From Bradyrhizobium sp. Ash2021 (GTDB taxonomy: Bacteria > Pseudomonadota > Alphaproteobacteria > Rhizobiales > Xanthobacteraceae), in assembly GCF_031202265.1 (NCBI RefSeq), contig NZ_CP100604.1, positions 2,710,501 through 2,774,500 of the forward strand: 64,000 nucleotides of DNA. Direction: 5' to 3'. A program made the translations under genes and the position numbers. Shown here in pieces: positions 18,128-26,456 of the stretch. Within the stretch, counting starts at the first letter, position 1; each line of letters starts with the position of its first letter. The notes beneath the pieces were generated by a model. It searched no databases and had not been told where the DNA came from. It was given only the letters and a program-made list of their open reading frames with translations.

Positions 18128-18957
18128 GGAGACCCGGTCTGCACCAGCGCCTTGGCGATCGCGCGCAAATCCTGCCACGACATCCGCTTGTAGGACGGCG
18201 ACCGCAACAGATAGGCCGGGTGAAACGTGGCAATGGCGCGGATGGTGCGGGTTCCGGTGTCGTAATCGAACCAGCGCCCGCGGGTTTTCATGATGCCCTC
18301 GCGGGTCTGCAGCAGCGTTTGCGTTGAGGGATTGCCGAGCGTCACCAGCACGTCCGGATTGACCAGTTCGATCTGCCGCTGGATGAACGGCAGGCAGATC
18401 TGCGTCTCCTGCGGCGTCGGCGTGCGGTTGCCGGGCGGCCGCCACGGAATCACATTGGCGATATAGGCCTTGCTGCGATCGAGCCCGATCGCCGCGATCA
18501 TCCGGTCCAGCAATTTGCCGGAACGTCCGACAAACGGCAGCCCCTCGATATCCTCGTCGCGTCCGGGGGCCTCGCCGACGAACATGATGCGCGCCTGCGG
18601 GTTGCCGTCGGCGAATACCAGCCGCGTCGCGGTGTGCTTCAGTGCGCAGCCGCCGAAATTCTCCAGTAGCGCGCGCAACGCCTCCAGCGTCGGCGCGGTT
18701 CGCGCCGCTTCCCTGGCTGAGTTGATTGCCGCTTCCGGCGCGACCGCTGTTTCGTTGCGCGGAATTGGCGGCGTTGCGGCCGGGATTTCCCGGACCGCGC
18801 GCGGTGCCGCCGTTTCGCGCGGCGCCGCAGCGGGAACGACGTCGGGCTCGGCCAACCGGTTGACCGGCTCGTCCGTCAGCGCGCAATCGACCCCGGACTC
18901 GAGATAAAAGGCCAGCAATTGCTTTAACGTAGGGGCGGGTTCAGGCGTGGGGTTCAT
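18118..18957 (-). CDS. Family-4 type uracil-DNA glycosylase with incomplete Fe-S cysteine set
   Basis: A 279-residue uracil-DNA glycosylase of the UDG superfamily. Motif A GEAPGRDED lies at residues 129-136 and motif B FHPAYLLR near 246-252. The first 90 residues are Pro/Ala-rich and probably disordered. Against the Thermus family-4 enzyme, the four Fe-S ligands correspond here to F101, C104, W172 (IPWRPPGNR) and C188 (QICLPF), so two of four cysteines are missing and a cluster of the usual kind is unlikely. It excises uracil from deaminated DNA by family inference. The start ATG at 18957 directly abuts the E-repeat region. Confidence 0.87.
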   Translation of the reverse strand: MNPTPEPAPTLKQLLAFYLESGVDCALTDEPVNRLAEPDVVPAAAPRETAAPRAVREIPAATPPIPRNETAVAPEAAINSAREAARTAPTLEALRALLENFGGCALKHTATRLVFADGNPQARIMFVGEAPGRDEDIEGLPFVGRSGKLLDRMIAAIGLDRSKAYIANVIPWRPPGNRTPTPQETQICLPFIQRQIELVNPDVLVTLGNPSTQTLLQTREGIMKTRGRWFDYDTGTRTIRAIATFHPAYLLRSPSYKRMSWQDLRAIAKALVQTGSPSS

Positions 18958-18970
18958 TATGCCAATCTAT

Positions 18971-19071
18971 AGCGTTTTCGAGCGAAGTGGATACCGGTTC
19001 GCGTCAAGAAAACGCGTCAAAACAAAAACCTGGAGCCTCGGTTCTGATCTAATCAGAACCGAGGCTCCAGG
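18971..19071 (+). repeat. Repeat family E copy 2 with perfect hairpin
   Basis: The E element (GCGTTTTCGAGCGAAGTGG ... GAAAACGCGTCAAAAC) is followed by a perfect inverted repeat at 19029-19071: arms of 20 bp beginning CCTGGAGCCTCGG and a 3-base loop CTA. The hairpin could stop transcription. The copy at 25361 carries the same hairpin core CGGTTCTGATCTAATCAG. Confidence 0.85.
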
Positions 19072-19184
19072 ATGGATTAGCCGGCTACGAAACGCCTCAG
19101 ATGCCATTTCCATGGTTGTCCTTGCCGCAAAAATCGGAAAGAAACAAACCTTGGAGCCGTTCTCAACCGGGCTGAGATCAGATC

Positions 19185-20843
19185 ATGAGCACCGAAGAAC
19201 TACCGCCGCGTGAGTCCATGGAATTCGACGTCGTGATCGTCGGCGCCGGGCCGTCAGGCCTGTCGGCCGCGATCCGGCTGAAGCAGCTCAATGCCGATCT
19301 CAACATCGTGGTGGTGGAGAAGGGTTCCGAAGTCGGCGCGCATATCCTCTCGGGTGCGGTGATCGATCCGGTCTCGCTCGACAAACTCGTTCCCGACTGG
19401 CGCGAGGACGCGGATTGCCCGCTCAAGACGCAGGTGAAGGATGACCGTTTCTATTGGGCGACGGCGCGCGGCGCATTTCGGTTGCCGAATTTCATGATGC
19501 CGCCGCTGATGAACAACCATCATTGCTATATCGGCTCGCTCGGCAATGTCTGCCGCTGGCTGGCGCCGAAGGCGGAGGCGCTTGGTGTCGAGATCTATCC
19601 GGGCTTTGCCGCGGCCGAGATGCTCTACGATGACAAGGGCGCGGTTCGCGGCATTGCGACCGGCGACATGGGCATCGCCAAGGACGGCACCCACAAGGAT
19701 TCGTTCACCCGTGGCATGGAACTGCTCGGCAAATACACTTTGTTCGCCGAGGGCGCGCGCGGCAGTCTCTCCAAGCAGTTGATCGCGAAATTCTCGCTCG
19801 ACGCCAAGAGTGAGCCGGCGAAGTTCGGCATCGGGTTGAAGGAAGTCTGGGAGATCGATCCCGCCAAGCACCAGAAGGGCCTGGTCCAGCACACGTTGGG
19901 TTGGCCGCTGAACGATTCGACCGGCGGCGGCTCCTTCCTCTATCACTACGATGACAACAAGGTCGCGGTCGGCTTCGTGGTGCATCTGAACTACGACGAT
20001 CCGTATCTGTCGCCGTTCGACGAATTCCAGCGCTTCAAGACCCATCCCTCGATTCGTACCGTGTTCGAGGGCGGCAAGCGACTCGCCTACGGCGCGCGTG
20101 CCATCACCGAGGGCGGCTACCAGTCGGTGCCCCGGCTGACTTTTCCGGGCGGTGCACTGGTCGGCTGTGCGGCTGGATTTGTGAACGTGCCGCGCATCAA
20201 GGGCGTGCACAACGCGATGGGCAGCGGCATGCTCGCGGCCGAGCATGTTGCAGCAGCGCTGGGCGCCGGTCGCGCCAATGATGAACTGGTCGATTACGAG
20301 AACGCCTGGCGCGATTCCGCTATCGGCAAGGATCTGCACCGGGTTCGCAATGCGAAACCGATGTTGTCGAAGTTCGGCACCATGTTTGGCATGGTGCTCT
20401 CCGGTTTCGACATGTGGTGTAACACGCTGGGCTTCTCGCTGTTCGGAACCCTGTCGCACGCAAAACCTGACCGCAAGACGCTGGATCCGGCGAAGACCCA
20501 CACGCCGATCGCCTACCCGAAGCCGGACGGCAAGATATCGTTCGACAAGCTTTCGTCAGTGTTCCTGTCCAACACGAATCATGAAGAGGATCAGCCGGTT
20601 CATCTCAAGGTCGCCGACATGAACCTGCAGAAGAGTTCCGAGCACGACGTCTATGCCGGTCCGTCCAACCGTTATTGCCCGGCCGGGGTTTACGAATGGG
20701 TCGAGGAACCAGCAGGTCCCCGTTTCCAGATCAACGCCCAGAACTGCGTCCACTGCAAAACCTGCGACGTAAAGGACCCGAACGGCAACATTACCTGGGT
20801 TCCGCCGGAAGGCGGCGGCGGCCCCAATTACGAGGCGATGTGA
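19185..20843 (+). CDS. Electron-transfer flavoprotein:ubiquinone oxidoreductase
   Basis: A 552-residue inner-membrane-associated enzyme that passes electrons from ETF (beta-oxidation and amino-acid dehydrogenases) to ubiquinone. The FAD Rossmann motif VGAGPSGLSAAIRLKQ is at about residues 16-31. The substrate domain includes GGAYQSVPRL-like GGYQSVPRLTFPGG and GCAAGFVNVPRIKGVHNAMGSG (quinone/FAD side). The C-terminal [4Fe-4S] ligands are C of CPAGVYEW and CVHCKTC near residues 510-530. Length and order match mitochondrial and bacterial ETF-QO. The ETF subunits are not in this window. The E-repeat hairpin lies upstream. Confidence 0.95.
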   Translation: MSTEELPPRESMEFDVVIVGAGPSGLSAAIRLKQLNADLNIVVVEKGSEVGAHILSGAVIDPVSLDKLVPDWREDADCPLKTQVKDDRFYWATARGAFRLPNFMMPPLMNNHHCYIGSLGNVCRWLAPKAEALGVEIYPGFAAAEMLYDDKGAVRGIATGDMGIAKDGTHKDSFTRGMELLGKYTLFAEGARGSLSKQLIAKFSLDAKSEPAKFGIGLKEVWEIDPAKHQKGLVQHTLGWPLNDSTGGGSFLYHYDDNKVAVGFVVHLNYDDPYLSPFDEFQRFKTHPSIRTVFEGGKRLAYGARAITEGGYQSVPRLTFPGGALVGCAAGFVNVPRIKGVHNAMGSGMLAAEHVAAALGAGRANDELVDYENAWRDSAIGKDLHRVRNAKPMLSKFGTMFGMVLSGFDMWCNTLGFSLFGTLSHAKPDRKTLDPAKTHTPIAYPKPDGKISFDKLSSVFLSNTNHEEDQPVHLKVADMNLQKSSEHDVYAGPSNRYCPAGVYEWVEEPAGPRFQINAQNCVHCKTCDVKDPNGNITWVPPEGGGGPNYEAM

Positions 20844-20877
20844 CCACGATTGCGTGAGCCAGCGCCGGGTTACATAT

Positions 20878-20930
20878 CGTTTTCAAGCGGGGCGGATATT
20901 GATTCGCGTGCAGAAAACGCCTCAAAACAA
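20878..20930 (+). repeat. Degenerate repeat family E copy 3
   Basis: TCGTTTTCAAGCGGGGCGG ... GATTCGCGTGCAGAAAACGC CTCAAAAC: diverged E element downstream of the ETF-QO gene. The remaining space up to 21150 shows no gene. Confidence 0.6.
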
Positions 20931-21150
20931 GCGCCGGAACAGCGTTCTGGCGGCCCGGCCACGATACCGCCACACTGAAAGCGTTTCCGGGTGGTGCGGA
21001 ATCGGCGGCCTGAGGGCGGTACCTGCCAATCGATTCGTCACCCGTATCCTTGCGGTTCAACGCCAAAAGCGGCATTGTCGCGGACCTTGATGCCGCCGCT
21101 TGGGTTCGCATTCGAGAAGATCCGTAAATCCTGGAGCTAGGCGAACCGTG

Positions 21151-22938
21151 ATGATTTCCACTCGTTTCAATCGCTGGACGATCGCCGCCTTTACCGTCGC
21201 CGCGCTGGCCGTCCCGGGCTCGCTTTTGGCGCAGACGCCGGAGCATACCGGCGACAACTCGGCGCAGTTCCCGAGCAAGATCGATCTGAAGGGGTTGACC
21301 ACCTCCGGCAGCTATCTGGCGGCCCGTCACGCCAGCGTCGAACGCGACTCCAATTCGGCGGCGGCGTTCTATCGCTCGGCGCTTCGCACCGATCCGAAGA
21401 ACAACGAGCTGCTCGACCGCGCCTTCATCTCCTCGCTGGCGGACGGCGACATCGACGAGGCGGTCAAGCTCGCCGACCGCATCCTGACGCTGGACAAATC
21501 CAATCGCGTCGCCCGGCTGGTCGTCGGCGTGCGCGATCTCAAGCTGAAGAAATATTCGACTGCGCAGCTCAACATCAATCAGTCGATCCGCGGACCGATC
21601 ACCGATCTGGTCGCGACGCTGCTGTCGGGCTGGGCCAGCTACGGCGCCGGCGACGCCAAGGCGGCGGTCGCCAACATCGACAAGCTGACGGGTCCGGAAT
21701 GGTATCCGATCTTCAAGGATCTGCACGCCGGCATGATCCTCGAGCTCTCGGGCAAGGAGAAGGACGCCGGTACGCGCTTCGAGCGCGCCTACAAGCTCGA
21801 TGATTCCATGCTGCGCGTGTCCGACGAATATGCCCGCTGGCTGACGCGCAACAAGGATGCGGCGGCTGCAACCGGCGTCTACGAGGCATTCGACAAGAAG
21901 CTGCCGCGGCATCCGCTCGTGCTGGAAGGCATGCGCGAGGCCAAGGCCGGCAAGAAACTGCCGCCGCTGATCGATACGGCGCAGGCCGGCGCCGCCGAGG
22001 CGCTGTATGGCATCGGCGCGACGCTGACCCGCCGCGGCGGCGAGGATCTGGCGCTGGTCTATCTCCAGCTAGCGCTGTATCTGCAGCCCAATCATTCGCT
22101 GGCGCTGCTCTCGCTCGCCGATCTCTATGAGTCGGTGAAGAAGCCGGCGATGGCGATCAAGGTCTATGAGCGCATGCCGGCCAATTCGCCGCTGAAGCGC
22201 AATGCGCAGATCCAGCTCGCCACGAACCTCGACGCCGCCGACCGCAGCGACGAGGCGATCAAGATCCTCAAGGAAGTCACCACCGAAGACTCCAAGGACA
22301 TCGAAGCCATCATGGCGCTCGGTAATATCGAGCGCGGCCGCAAGAAGTTTGGCGATTGTGCCACGACCTATTCCCGGGCCATCGATGTGATGCCGGCGAG
22401 CGGCGGCGACAAGAACGCCTGGGTGACCTATTATTATCGCGGTATCTGCGAGGAGCGCTCCAAGCAGTGGAGCAAGGCGGAAGCCGACATGCGCAAGGCG
22501 CTCGACATGCAGCCCGAGCAGCCGCATGTGCTGAACTATCTCGGCTATTCCTGGATCGATCAGGGCATCAATCTCGACGAAGGCATGAAGATGATCAAGC
22601 GTGCCGTCGATCAGCGTCCTGACGACGGCTACATCGTGGACTCGCTCGGCTGGGCCTATTACCGCATCGGCAATTACGAAGACGCGGTGAAGAATCTCGA
22701 GCGCGCGATTGATCTCAAGCCCGAAGATCCCACCATCAACGATCATCTCGGCGACGCCTATTGGCGCATCGGCCGCACGCTGGAAGCGAAATTCCAGTGG
22801 GCCCATGCCCGCGACCTCAAGCCCGAACCGGAAGAACTGCCGAAGATCGAAGCCAAGATCGAGAACGGCCTGCCGGAGGACACCTCTTCTTCGGCCGCTT
22901 CCGCCGACAAGAAAAAAGAAGACGGCAAGGGCGGCTGA
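21151..22938 (+). CDS. Exported tetratricopeptide-repeat protein
   Basis: A 595-residue TPR protein with a Sec signal peptide (RFNRWTIAAFTVAALAVPGSLLAQ), so it acts in the periplasm or is a lipid-free envelope protein. From about residue 60 to 560 come repeated 34-residue helix pairs, for instance SAAAFYRSALRTDPKNNELL, KAEADMRKALDMQPEQPHVL and DAVKNLERAIDLKPEDPTIN. The C-terminus is a charged Lys/Glu tail (DKKKEDGKGG). The ATG at 21151 is favoured because it begins the signal peptide. ispE follows 23 bp later, so the pair is probably one operon. The partner is unknown. Confidence 0.88.
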   Translation: MISTRFNRWTIAAFTVAALAVPGSLLAQTPEHTGDNSAQFPSKIDLKGLTTSGSYLAARHASVERDSNSAAAFYRSALRTDPKNNELLDRAFISSLADGDIDEAVKLADRILTLDKSNRVARLVVGVRDLKLKKYSTAQLNINQSIRGPITDLVATLLSGWASYGAGDAKAAVANIDKLTGPEWYPIFKDLHAGMILELSGKEKDAGTRFERAYKLDDSMLRVSDEYARWLTRNKDAAAATGVYEAFDKKLPRHPLVLEGMREAKAGKKLPPLIDTAQAGAAEALYGIGATLTRRGGEDLALVYLQLALYLQPNHSLALLSLADLYESVKKPAMAIKVYERMPANSPLKRNAQIQLATNLDAADRSDEAIKILKEVTTEDSKDIEAIMALGNIERGRKKFGDCATTYSRAIDVMPASGGDKNAWVTYYYRGICEERSKQWSKAEADMRKALDMQPEQPHVLNYLGYSWIDQGINLDEGMKMIKRAVDQRPDDGYIVDSLGWAYYRIGNYEDAVKNLERAIDLKPEDPTINDHLGDAYWRIGRTLEAKFQWAHARDLKPEPEELPKIEAKIENGLPEDTSSSAASADKKKEDGKGG

Positions 22939-22961
22939 TCGAAGGGCTCGGGGCTTCGTCA

Positions 22962-23846
22962 ATGCCGGCGCTGATTGCGGAGGGGCGTGCCAAGGTCAAC
23001 CTGACCCTGCGGGTGGTCGGGCGGCGCGTTGACGGCTATCACGACATCGAAAGCGTGGTGGCATTTGCCGACTGCGCCGATCGCCTGACATTGACGCCCG
23101 GCTCCGAACTTGGGTTGAACATGTCGGGACCGCTGGCCGGCGCCTGCGGCGAAACATCCGACAATCTCGTGCTCAAGGCGGCGCGGCTGCTTGGGCAGCG
23201 CGTGCCGGATCTGAAGGTCGGCAGTTTCACCCTCGACAAGCTGCTGCCGGTCGCGGCCGGTATAGGTGGCGGCTCGGCCGATGCCGCGGCGGCGCTGCGG
23301 TTGCTTGCGCAACTCAATGGCCTCGCGCTCGACGACGAACGGTTGCTCCAGGTCGGGCTTGCGACCGGCGCCGACGTGCCGGTCTGCCTCGCCTCCCACG
23401 CCTGCGACATGACCGGCGTCGGCGAGACCCTGTTGCCGCTGAGCCTGCCGATCCTGCCATGCGTGATGGTCAATCCGCGCGTTCCCGTGGCGACCAAGGA
23501 CGTGTTCGCCGCGCTGGGCTTGCGCAATGGCGAGCTATTGGTCGGCGCCACGGACATTCTCCGGGGCACCGCCTGGCCGGAAGCCGGCGCATCGGTCGAA
23601 GACTGGGTCGAAGTGCTTGCGGCCAGTTCCAACGACCTGGAGGTGCCGGCGATGCGCATTCAGCCCGTGATCGGCGAAGTGATCTCGGCGCTGTCGGCCA
23701 GCAACGGGGCCTGGCTGGCGCGGATGTCCGGTTCGGGCGCGACCTGTTTTGCGATTTATGAGAACACCGCCGACGCCGGCCGCGCGGCGGACAAAATCCG
23801 GCGCGACCACCCCGGCTGGTGGGTGCATGCGGGGACGTTGAGCTAG
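22962..23846 (+). CDS. ispE: 4-diphosphocytidyl-2-C-methyl-D-erythritol kinase
   Basis: Fourth enzyme of the MEP isoprenoid pathway, phosphorylating the 2-hydroxyl of CDP-ME. The 294-residue GHMP-kinase protein begins AEGRAKVNLTLRVVGRRVDGYHDIESVV, the usual substrate strand with KVNLxLxVxGRRxDGYH. The ATP loop PVAAGIGGGSADAAAAL is at about residues 97-113, and the C-terminal MSGSGATCFAIYE is the third GHMP motif. It follows the TPR gene by 23 bp. The next gene, a long-chain polyprenyl diphosphate synthase, is convergent but belongs to the same biosynthetic theme. Confidence 0.96.
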   Translation: MPALIAEGRAKVNLTLRVVGRRVDGYHDIESVVAFADCADRLTLTPGSELGLNMSGPLAGACGETSDNLVLKAARLLGQRVPDLKVGSFTLDKLLPVAAGIGGGSADAAAALRLLAQLNGLALDDERLLQVGLATGADVPVCLASHACDMTGVGETLLPLSLPILPCVMVNPRVPVATKDVFAALGLRNGELLVGATDILRGTAWPEAGASVEDWVEVLAASSNDLEVPAMRIQPVIGEVISALSASNGAWLARMSGSGATCFAIYENTADAGRAADKIRRDHPGWWVHAGTLS

Positions 23847-23855
23847 GCTTCGCGC

Positions 23856-23960
23856 TGTCGTCACCCGCGAACGCGGGTGACCCAGTATCCCAGAGACCTT
23901 GGCGATTTTACCGAGAAGCCGCGGCGTACTGGATCCCCCGCTTTCGCGGGGGATGACGAT
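23856..23960. repeat. Palindromic repeat, family F copy 1
   Basis: Ends TGTCGTCACCCGCGAACGCGGGTGA and CCCGCTTTCGCGGGGGATGACG with a conserved core AAGCCGCGGCGTACTGGAT. Nearly the same element is at 50305-50407. It lies between convergent genes. Confidence 0.8.
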
Positions 23961-23979
23961 CTCTGACGATCTCTATTGT

Positions 23980-24990
23980 CTAGTGCGACCGCGCCAAACA
24001 GAACGCCACGACTTGCTCCAGCGCGGTCTTCATCGGGGAAGCCGGAAACAGCGCCAGCGCATCGACGGCCATCGCGCCGTAATGCTGGGCGCGGCTGATC
24101 GTATCCTCGAGCGCGCGGTGCTTGGTCATCAGGCCGATGGCGTGGTCGAGGTCGCCACCGCCGATCTCGCCGCGCTCCAGCGCCTTGATCCAGAACTTGC
24201 GCTCGCTGTCATTGCCGCGGCGGAACGCCAGCACCACCGGCAGCGTGATCTTGCCCTCGCGGAAATCGTCGCCGATGTTCTTGCCGAGCTTGGCGGCCTT
24301 GCCGCCATAGTCCAGCACGTCGTCGACGAGCTGGAACGCGATGCCGAGATTCATGCCGACCGAGCGGCACGCGGTCTGCTCGGCCTTGGGCCGGTTGGCG
24401 ATCACCGGACCGACCTCGCAGGCGGCGGCGAACAACTCGGCGGTCTTGCCGCGGATCACGGCGAGATATTCGTCTTCGGTGGTTTGAGTGTTCTTGGCGG
24501 CGGCGAGCTGCATCACTTCGCCTTCGGCGATTGTGGCGGCAGCGGCAGAGAGGATGTCGAGCGCGCGCAGCGAGCCGACCTCGACCATCATGCGGAAGGC
24601 CTGGCCGAGCAGGAAATCGCCGACCAGCACGCTGGCCTCATTCCCCCACAGCATCCGCGCCGACAGTTTTCCGCGGCGCAGCTCGCTTTCGTCGACCACG
24701 TCGTCATGCAGCAGGGTGGCGGTGTGCATGAATTCGACGGAGGCAGCTAACTTGATATGGCCGTCGCCGGAATAGCCCGTGAGGTTAGCCATCGCCAGCG
24801 TCAGCATCGGGCGCAGACGCTTTCCCCCGGAGGAAATCAGGTGGTTGGCGACCTCGGGAATCATGGTCACCTCGGATCCGGTCCGCGACAGGATGGTGGC
24901 GTTGACGCGCTCCATGTCGGCGGCGACAAGGGTGACCAGCGCATCTATTGAGGCGTTCGATGGGCTTTCGAAGGGTACAATAACCGCCAC
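23980..24990 (-). CDS. Long-chain polyprenyl diphosphate synthase (ubiquinone side chain)
   Basis: A 336-residue trans-prenyltransferase that elongates isoprenyl diphosphates, in this group usually to C40-C50 for the ubiquinone tail. First Asp-rich motif LLHDDVVDESELRRG (residues about 93-107), second QLVDDVLDYGG (about 219-229), and GGKRLRPML upstream for allyl-substrate binding. No ATG fits the N-terminus; the start is the GTG at 24988-24990 (MAVIVPFES), with a GGAG about 8 bases before it. A GTG 12 bases upstream could also serve. The exact chain length cannot be fixed from sequence. The DUF2007 gene is divergent. Confidence 0.93.
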   Translation of the reverse strand: MAVIVPFESPSNASIDALVTLVAADMERVNATILSRTGSEVTMIPEVANHLISSGGKRLRPMLTLAMANLTGYSGDGHIKLAASVEFMHTATLLHDDVVDESELRRGKLSARMLWGNEASVLVGDFLLGQAFRMMVEVGSLRALDILSAAAATIAEGEVMQLAAAKNTQTTEDEYLAVIRGKTAELFAAACEVGPVIANRPKAEQTACRSVGMNLGIAFQLVDDVLDYGGKAAKLGKNIGDDFREGKITLPVVLAFRRGNDSERKFWIKALERGEIGGGDLDHAIGLMTKHRALEDTISRAQHYGAMAVDALALFPASPMKTALEQVVAFCLARSH

Positions 24991-25126
24991 GCTGGTCTCC
25001 ACATTTGCCCAATCGGCACTATCCTTGGGTATAACAATAGAAACTGCGCACCAAAGCGGCAAGGGCTCGAAGCGGTTGACATGGCCCGCCTGGCCCCCGC
25101 ACCGGGCAGGTAAAGGAGAGCGTAAA

Positions 25127-25354
25127 TTGCGGGAATTGGTTCGGACCAACGATATCGTGCTGGTTTCCGCTGTCGGCGCGCTGCTCGACGGCGCCAATAT
25201 CCATCATCTGGTGCTGGACCAGAATATGAGCATCATCGAAGGGTCGCTGGGGGTGCTGCCGCGCCGCATCCTGGTCCACGAGGATGATAACCGCGAGGCG
25301 CGCGAGCTGCTGGCCGATGCGGGCCTCGCCCACGAATTGCGGGCCGATGATTGA
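25127..25354 (+). CDS. DUF2007 family protein
   Basis: A 75-residue single-domain protein matching the putative signal transducing DUF2007 fold (RELVRTNDIVLVSAVGALLDGANIHHLVLDQNMSIIEGSLGVLPRRILV, with the variable end EDDNREARELLADAGL). The start is a TTG at 25127-25129 with a strong AAGGAGAG seven bases before; no ATG is available before the domain. It overlaps the TrmN6-like gene by 8 bp (its stop TGA lies inside that gene's first codons), which points to translational coupling. Divergent from the polyprenyl synthase gene. Confidence 0.8.
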   Translation: MRELVRTNDIVLVSAVGALLDGANIHHLVLDQNMSIIEGSLGVLPRRILVHEDDNREARELLADAGLAHELRADD

Positions 25355-26216
25355 GACAGAGCGTTTTCGAGCAAAGTGGGCACCGGTTCGCGTGAAGAAA
25401 ACGCGTCAAAAAAACAATGCGGAGCCCGGTTCTGATCTAATCAGAACCGATAAGGCTCCGGGCCTCGATGTCACCGAGGATGGATTTCTCGGCGGACAAT
25501 TGCGGCTGCGGCAACTAAAATCGGGGCATCGTGCCGGTCACGATGCCATGCTGCTGGCGGCGGCGACGCCGGCGCGTCCGGGCGATCGCGTGGCCGATTT
25601 CGGCGCCGGCGTCGGCGCTGCCGGACTTGCGGTTGCCAAACGCGTGACTGACGTCGATCTCGTGCTGGTCGAGATCGATGCGACGCTGGCGTCACTCGCG
25701 CGCGAGAACGCGGCGGCCAACGCGATCGCGGCCGAGGTGATCGTGCTCGATGTCGAATCGGCGGCCGGGGCATTCGCCGCAGCCGGCCTTCGGCCCGACA
25801 GCGTCGATGCCGTGCTGATGAATCCGCCGTTCAACGATCCCGCGCGGCATCGCATTTCACCGGACAAGGCGCGCGAAACGGCGCATGTGGCGAGCGCGAC
25901 CACGCTCGAAAACTGGATCCATGCGGCGCGACGCCTCCTCAAGCCCAAGGGCATGCTGACGCTAATCTGGCGGGCCGACGGGATCGCCGAGGTGCTGGCG
26001 GCGCTCGAACGGGGCTTTGGCAGTCTGCAGATATTGCCCGTTCACGCCGACGTGACGGCGCCGGCGATCCGCGTTTTGATTCGCGCCGTCAAGGGCGGAC
26101 GTGCGCCGACGCAAATCCTGGCAACCCTGCTGCTCAATGATGAGTCAGGCCTGCCTAATAAACAGGTGCAGGAGGTTCTGGCCGGGAAGGGAATATTACC
26201 GCTGGCGATGCCGTGA
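25347..26216 (+). CDS. TrmN6-like tRNA adenine-N6 methyltransferase with repeat-derived N-terminus
   Basis: A 289-residue SAM-dependent methyltransferase resembling tRNA1(Val) A37 N6-methyltransferases. The first domain segment is DGFLGGQLRLRQLKSGHRAGHD, then SAM motif GAGVGAAGLAVA (about residues 86-97) and the N6-adenine catalytic motif NPPF at 159-162. Residues about 5-39 (ERFRAKWAPVRVKKTR and the following EPGSDLIRT) are encoded by an E repeat, so the domain proper begins near residue 41. The ATG overlaps the stop of DUF2007 by 8 bp, which suggests that the repeat was inserted just after the start of an older, coupled gene. Confidence 0.85.
   Translation: MIETERFRAKWAPVRVKKTRQKNNAEPGSDLIRTDKAPGLDVTEDGFLGGQLRLRQLKSGHRAGHDAMLLAAATPARPGDRVADFGAGVGAAGLAVAKRVTDVDLVLVEIDATLASLARENAAANAIAAEVIVLDVESAAGAFAAAGLRPDSVDAVLMNPPFNDPARHRISPDKARETAHVASATTLENWIHAARRLLKPKGMLTLIWRADGIAEVLAALERGFGSLQILPVHADVTAPAIRVLIRAVKGGRAPTQILATLLLNDESGLPNKQVQEVLAGKGILPLAMP
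25361..25463 (+). repeat. Repeat family E copy 4, inside the TrmN6-like reading frame
   Basis: GCGTTTTCGAGCAAAGTGG ... GAAGAAAACGCGTCAAAA followed by the hairpin GGAGCCCGGTTCTGAT-CTA-ATCAGAACCG, with a 4-base ATAA interruption and GGCTCC. The hairpin shares its core with 19029-19071. It is translated here through its whole length with no stop. Confidence 0.85.
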
Positions 26217-26250
26217 GGACGGCCCGATCGCCCCGGCTTTGAGCAGGCAA

Positions 26251-26349
26251 CTATTGCGGGAGTGTTTCTGACTGCCGATCGGGCGTCGAAGTGAAGTGAA
26301 CCGCGGCCAAAATGGTGCCGATCAGCATTATCAGGAGATAGATTTTCAT
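26251..26349 (-). CDS. Possible small membrane peptide (32 residues)
   Basis: A reverse-strand frame starting ATGAAAATCTATCTC, preceded by GGAGAGTG six bases upstream, encodes 32 residues MKIYLLIMLIGTILAAVHFTS and a short polar tail ending in a TAG. It would form one transmembrane helix. It fits the space between two genes, and is too short for normal gene calling. Only the Shine-Dalgarno and hydrophobicity support it; conservation is not testable here. Confidence 0.4.
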   Translation of the reverse strand: MKIYLLIMLIGTILAAVHFTSTPDRQSETLPQ

Positions 26350-26456
26350 GTCACTCTCCGCTGCGCCATTGCAGCCTTGACCACAGCAATGCAAAAGGCG
26401 TTCCAGCTCTCCAATGACATTGGGGTGATAAAAAATGGTTAATTCGAGGTAACGGC

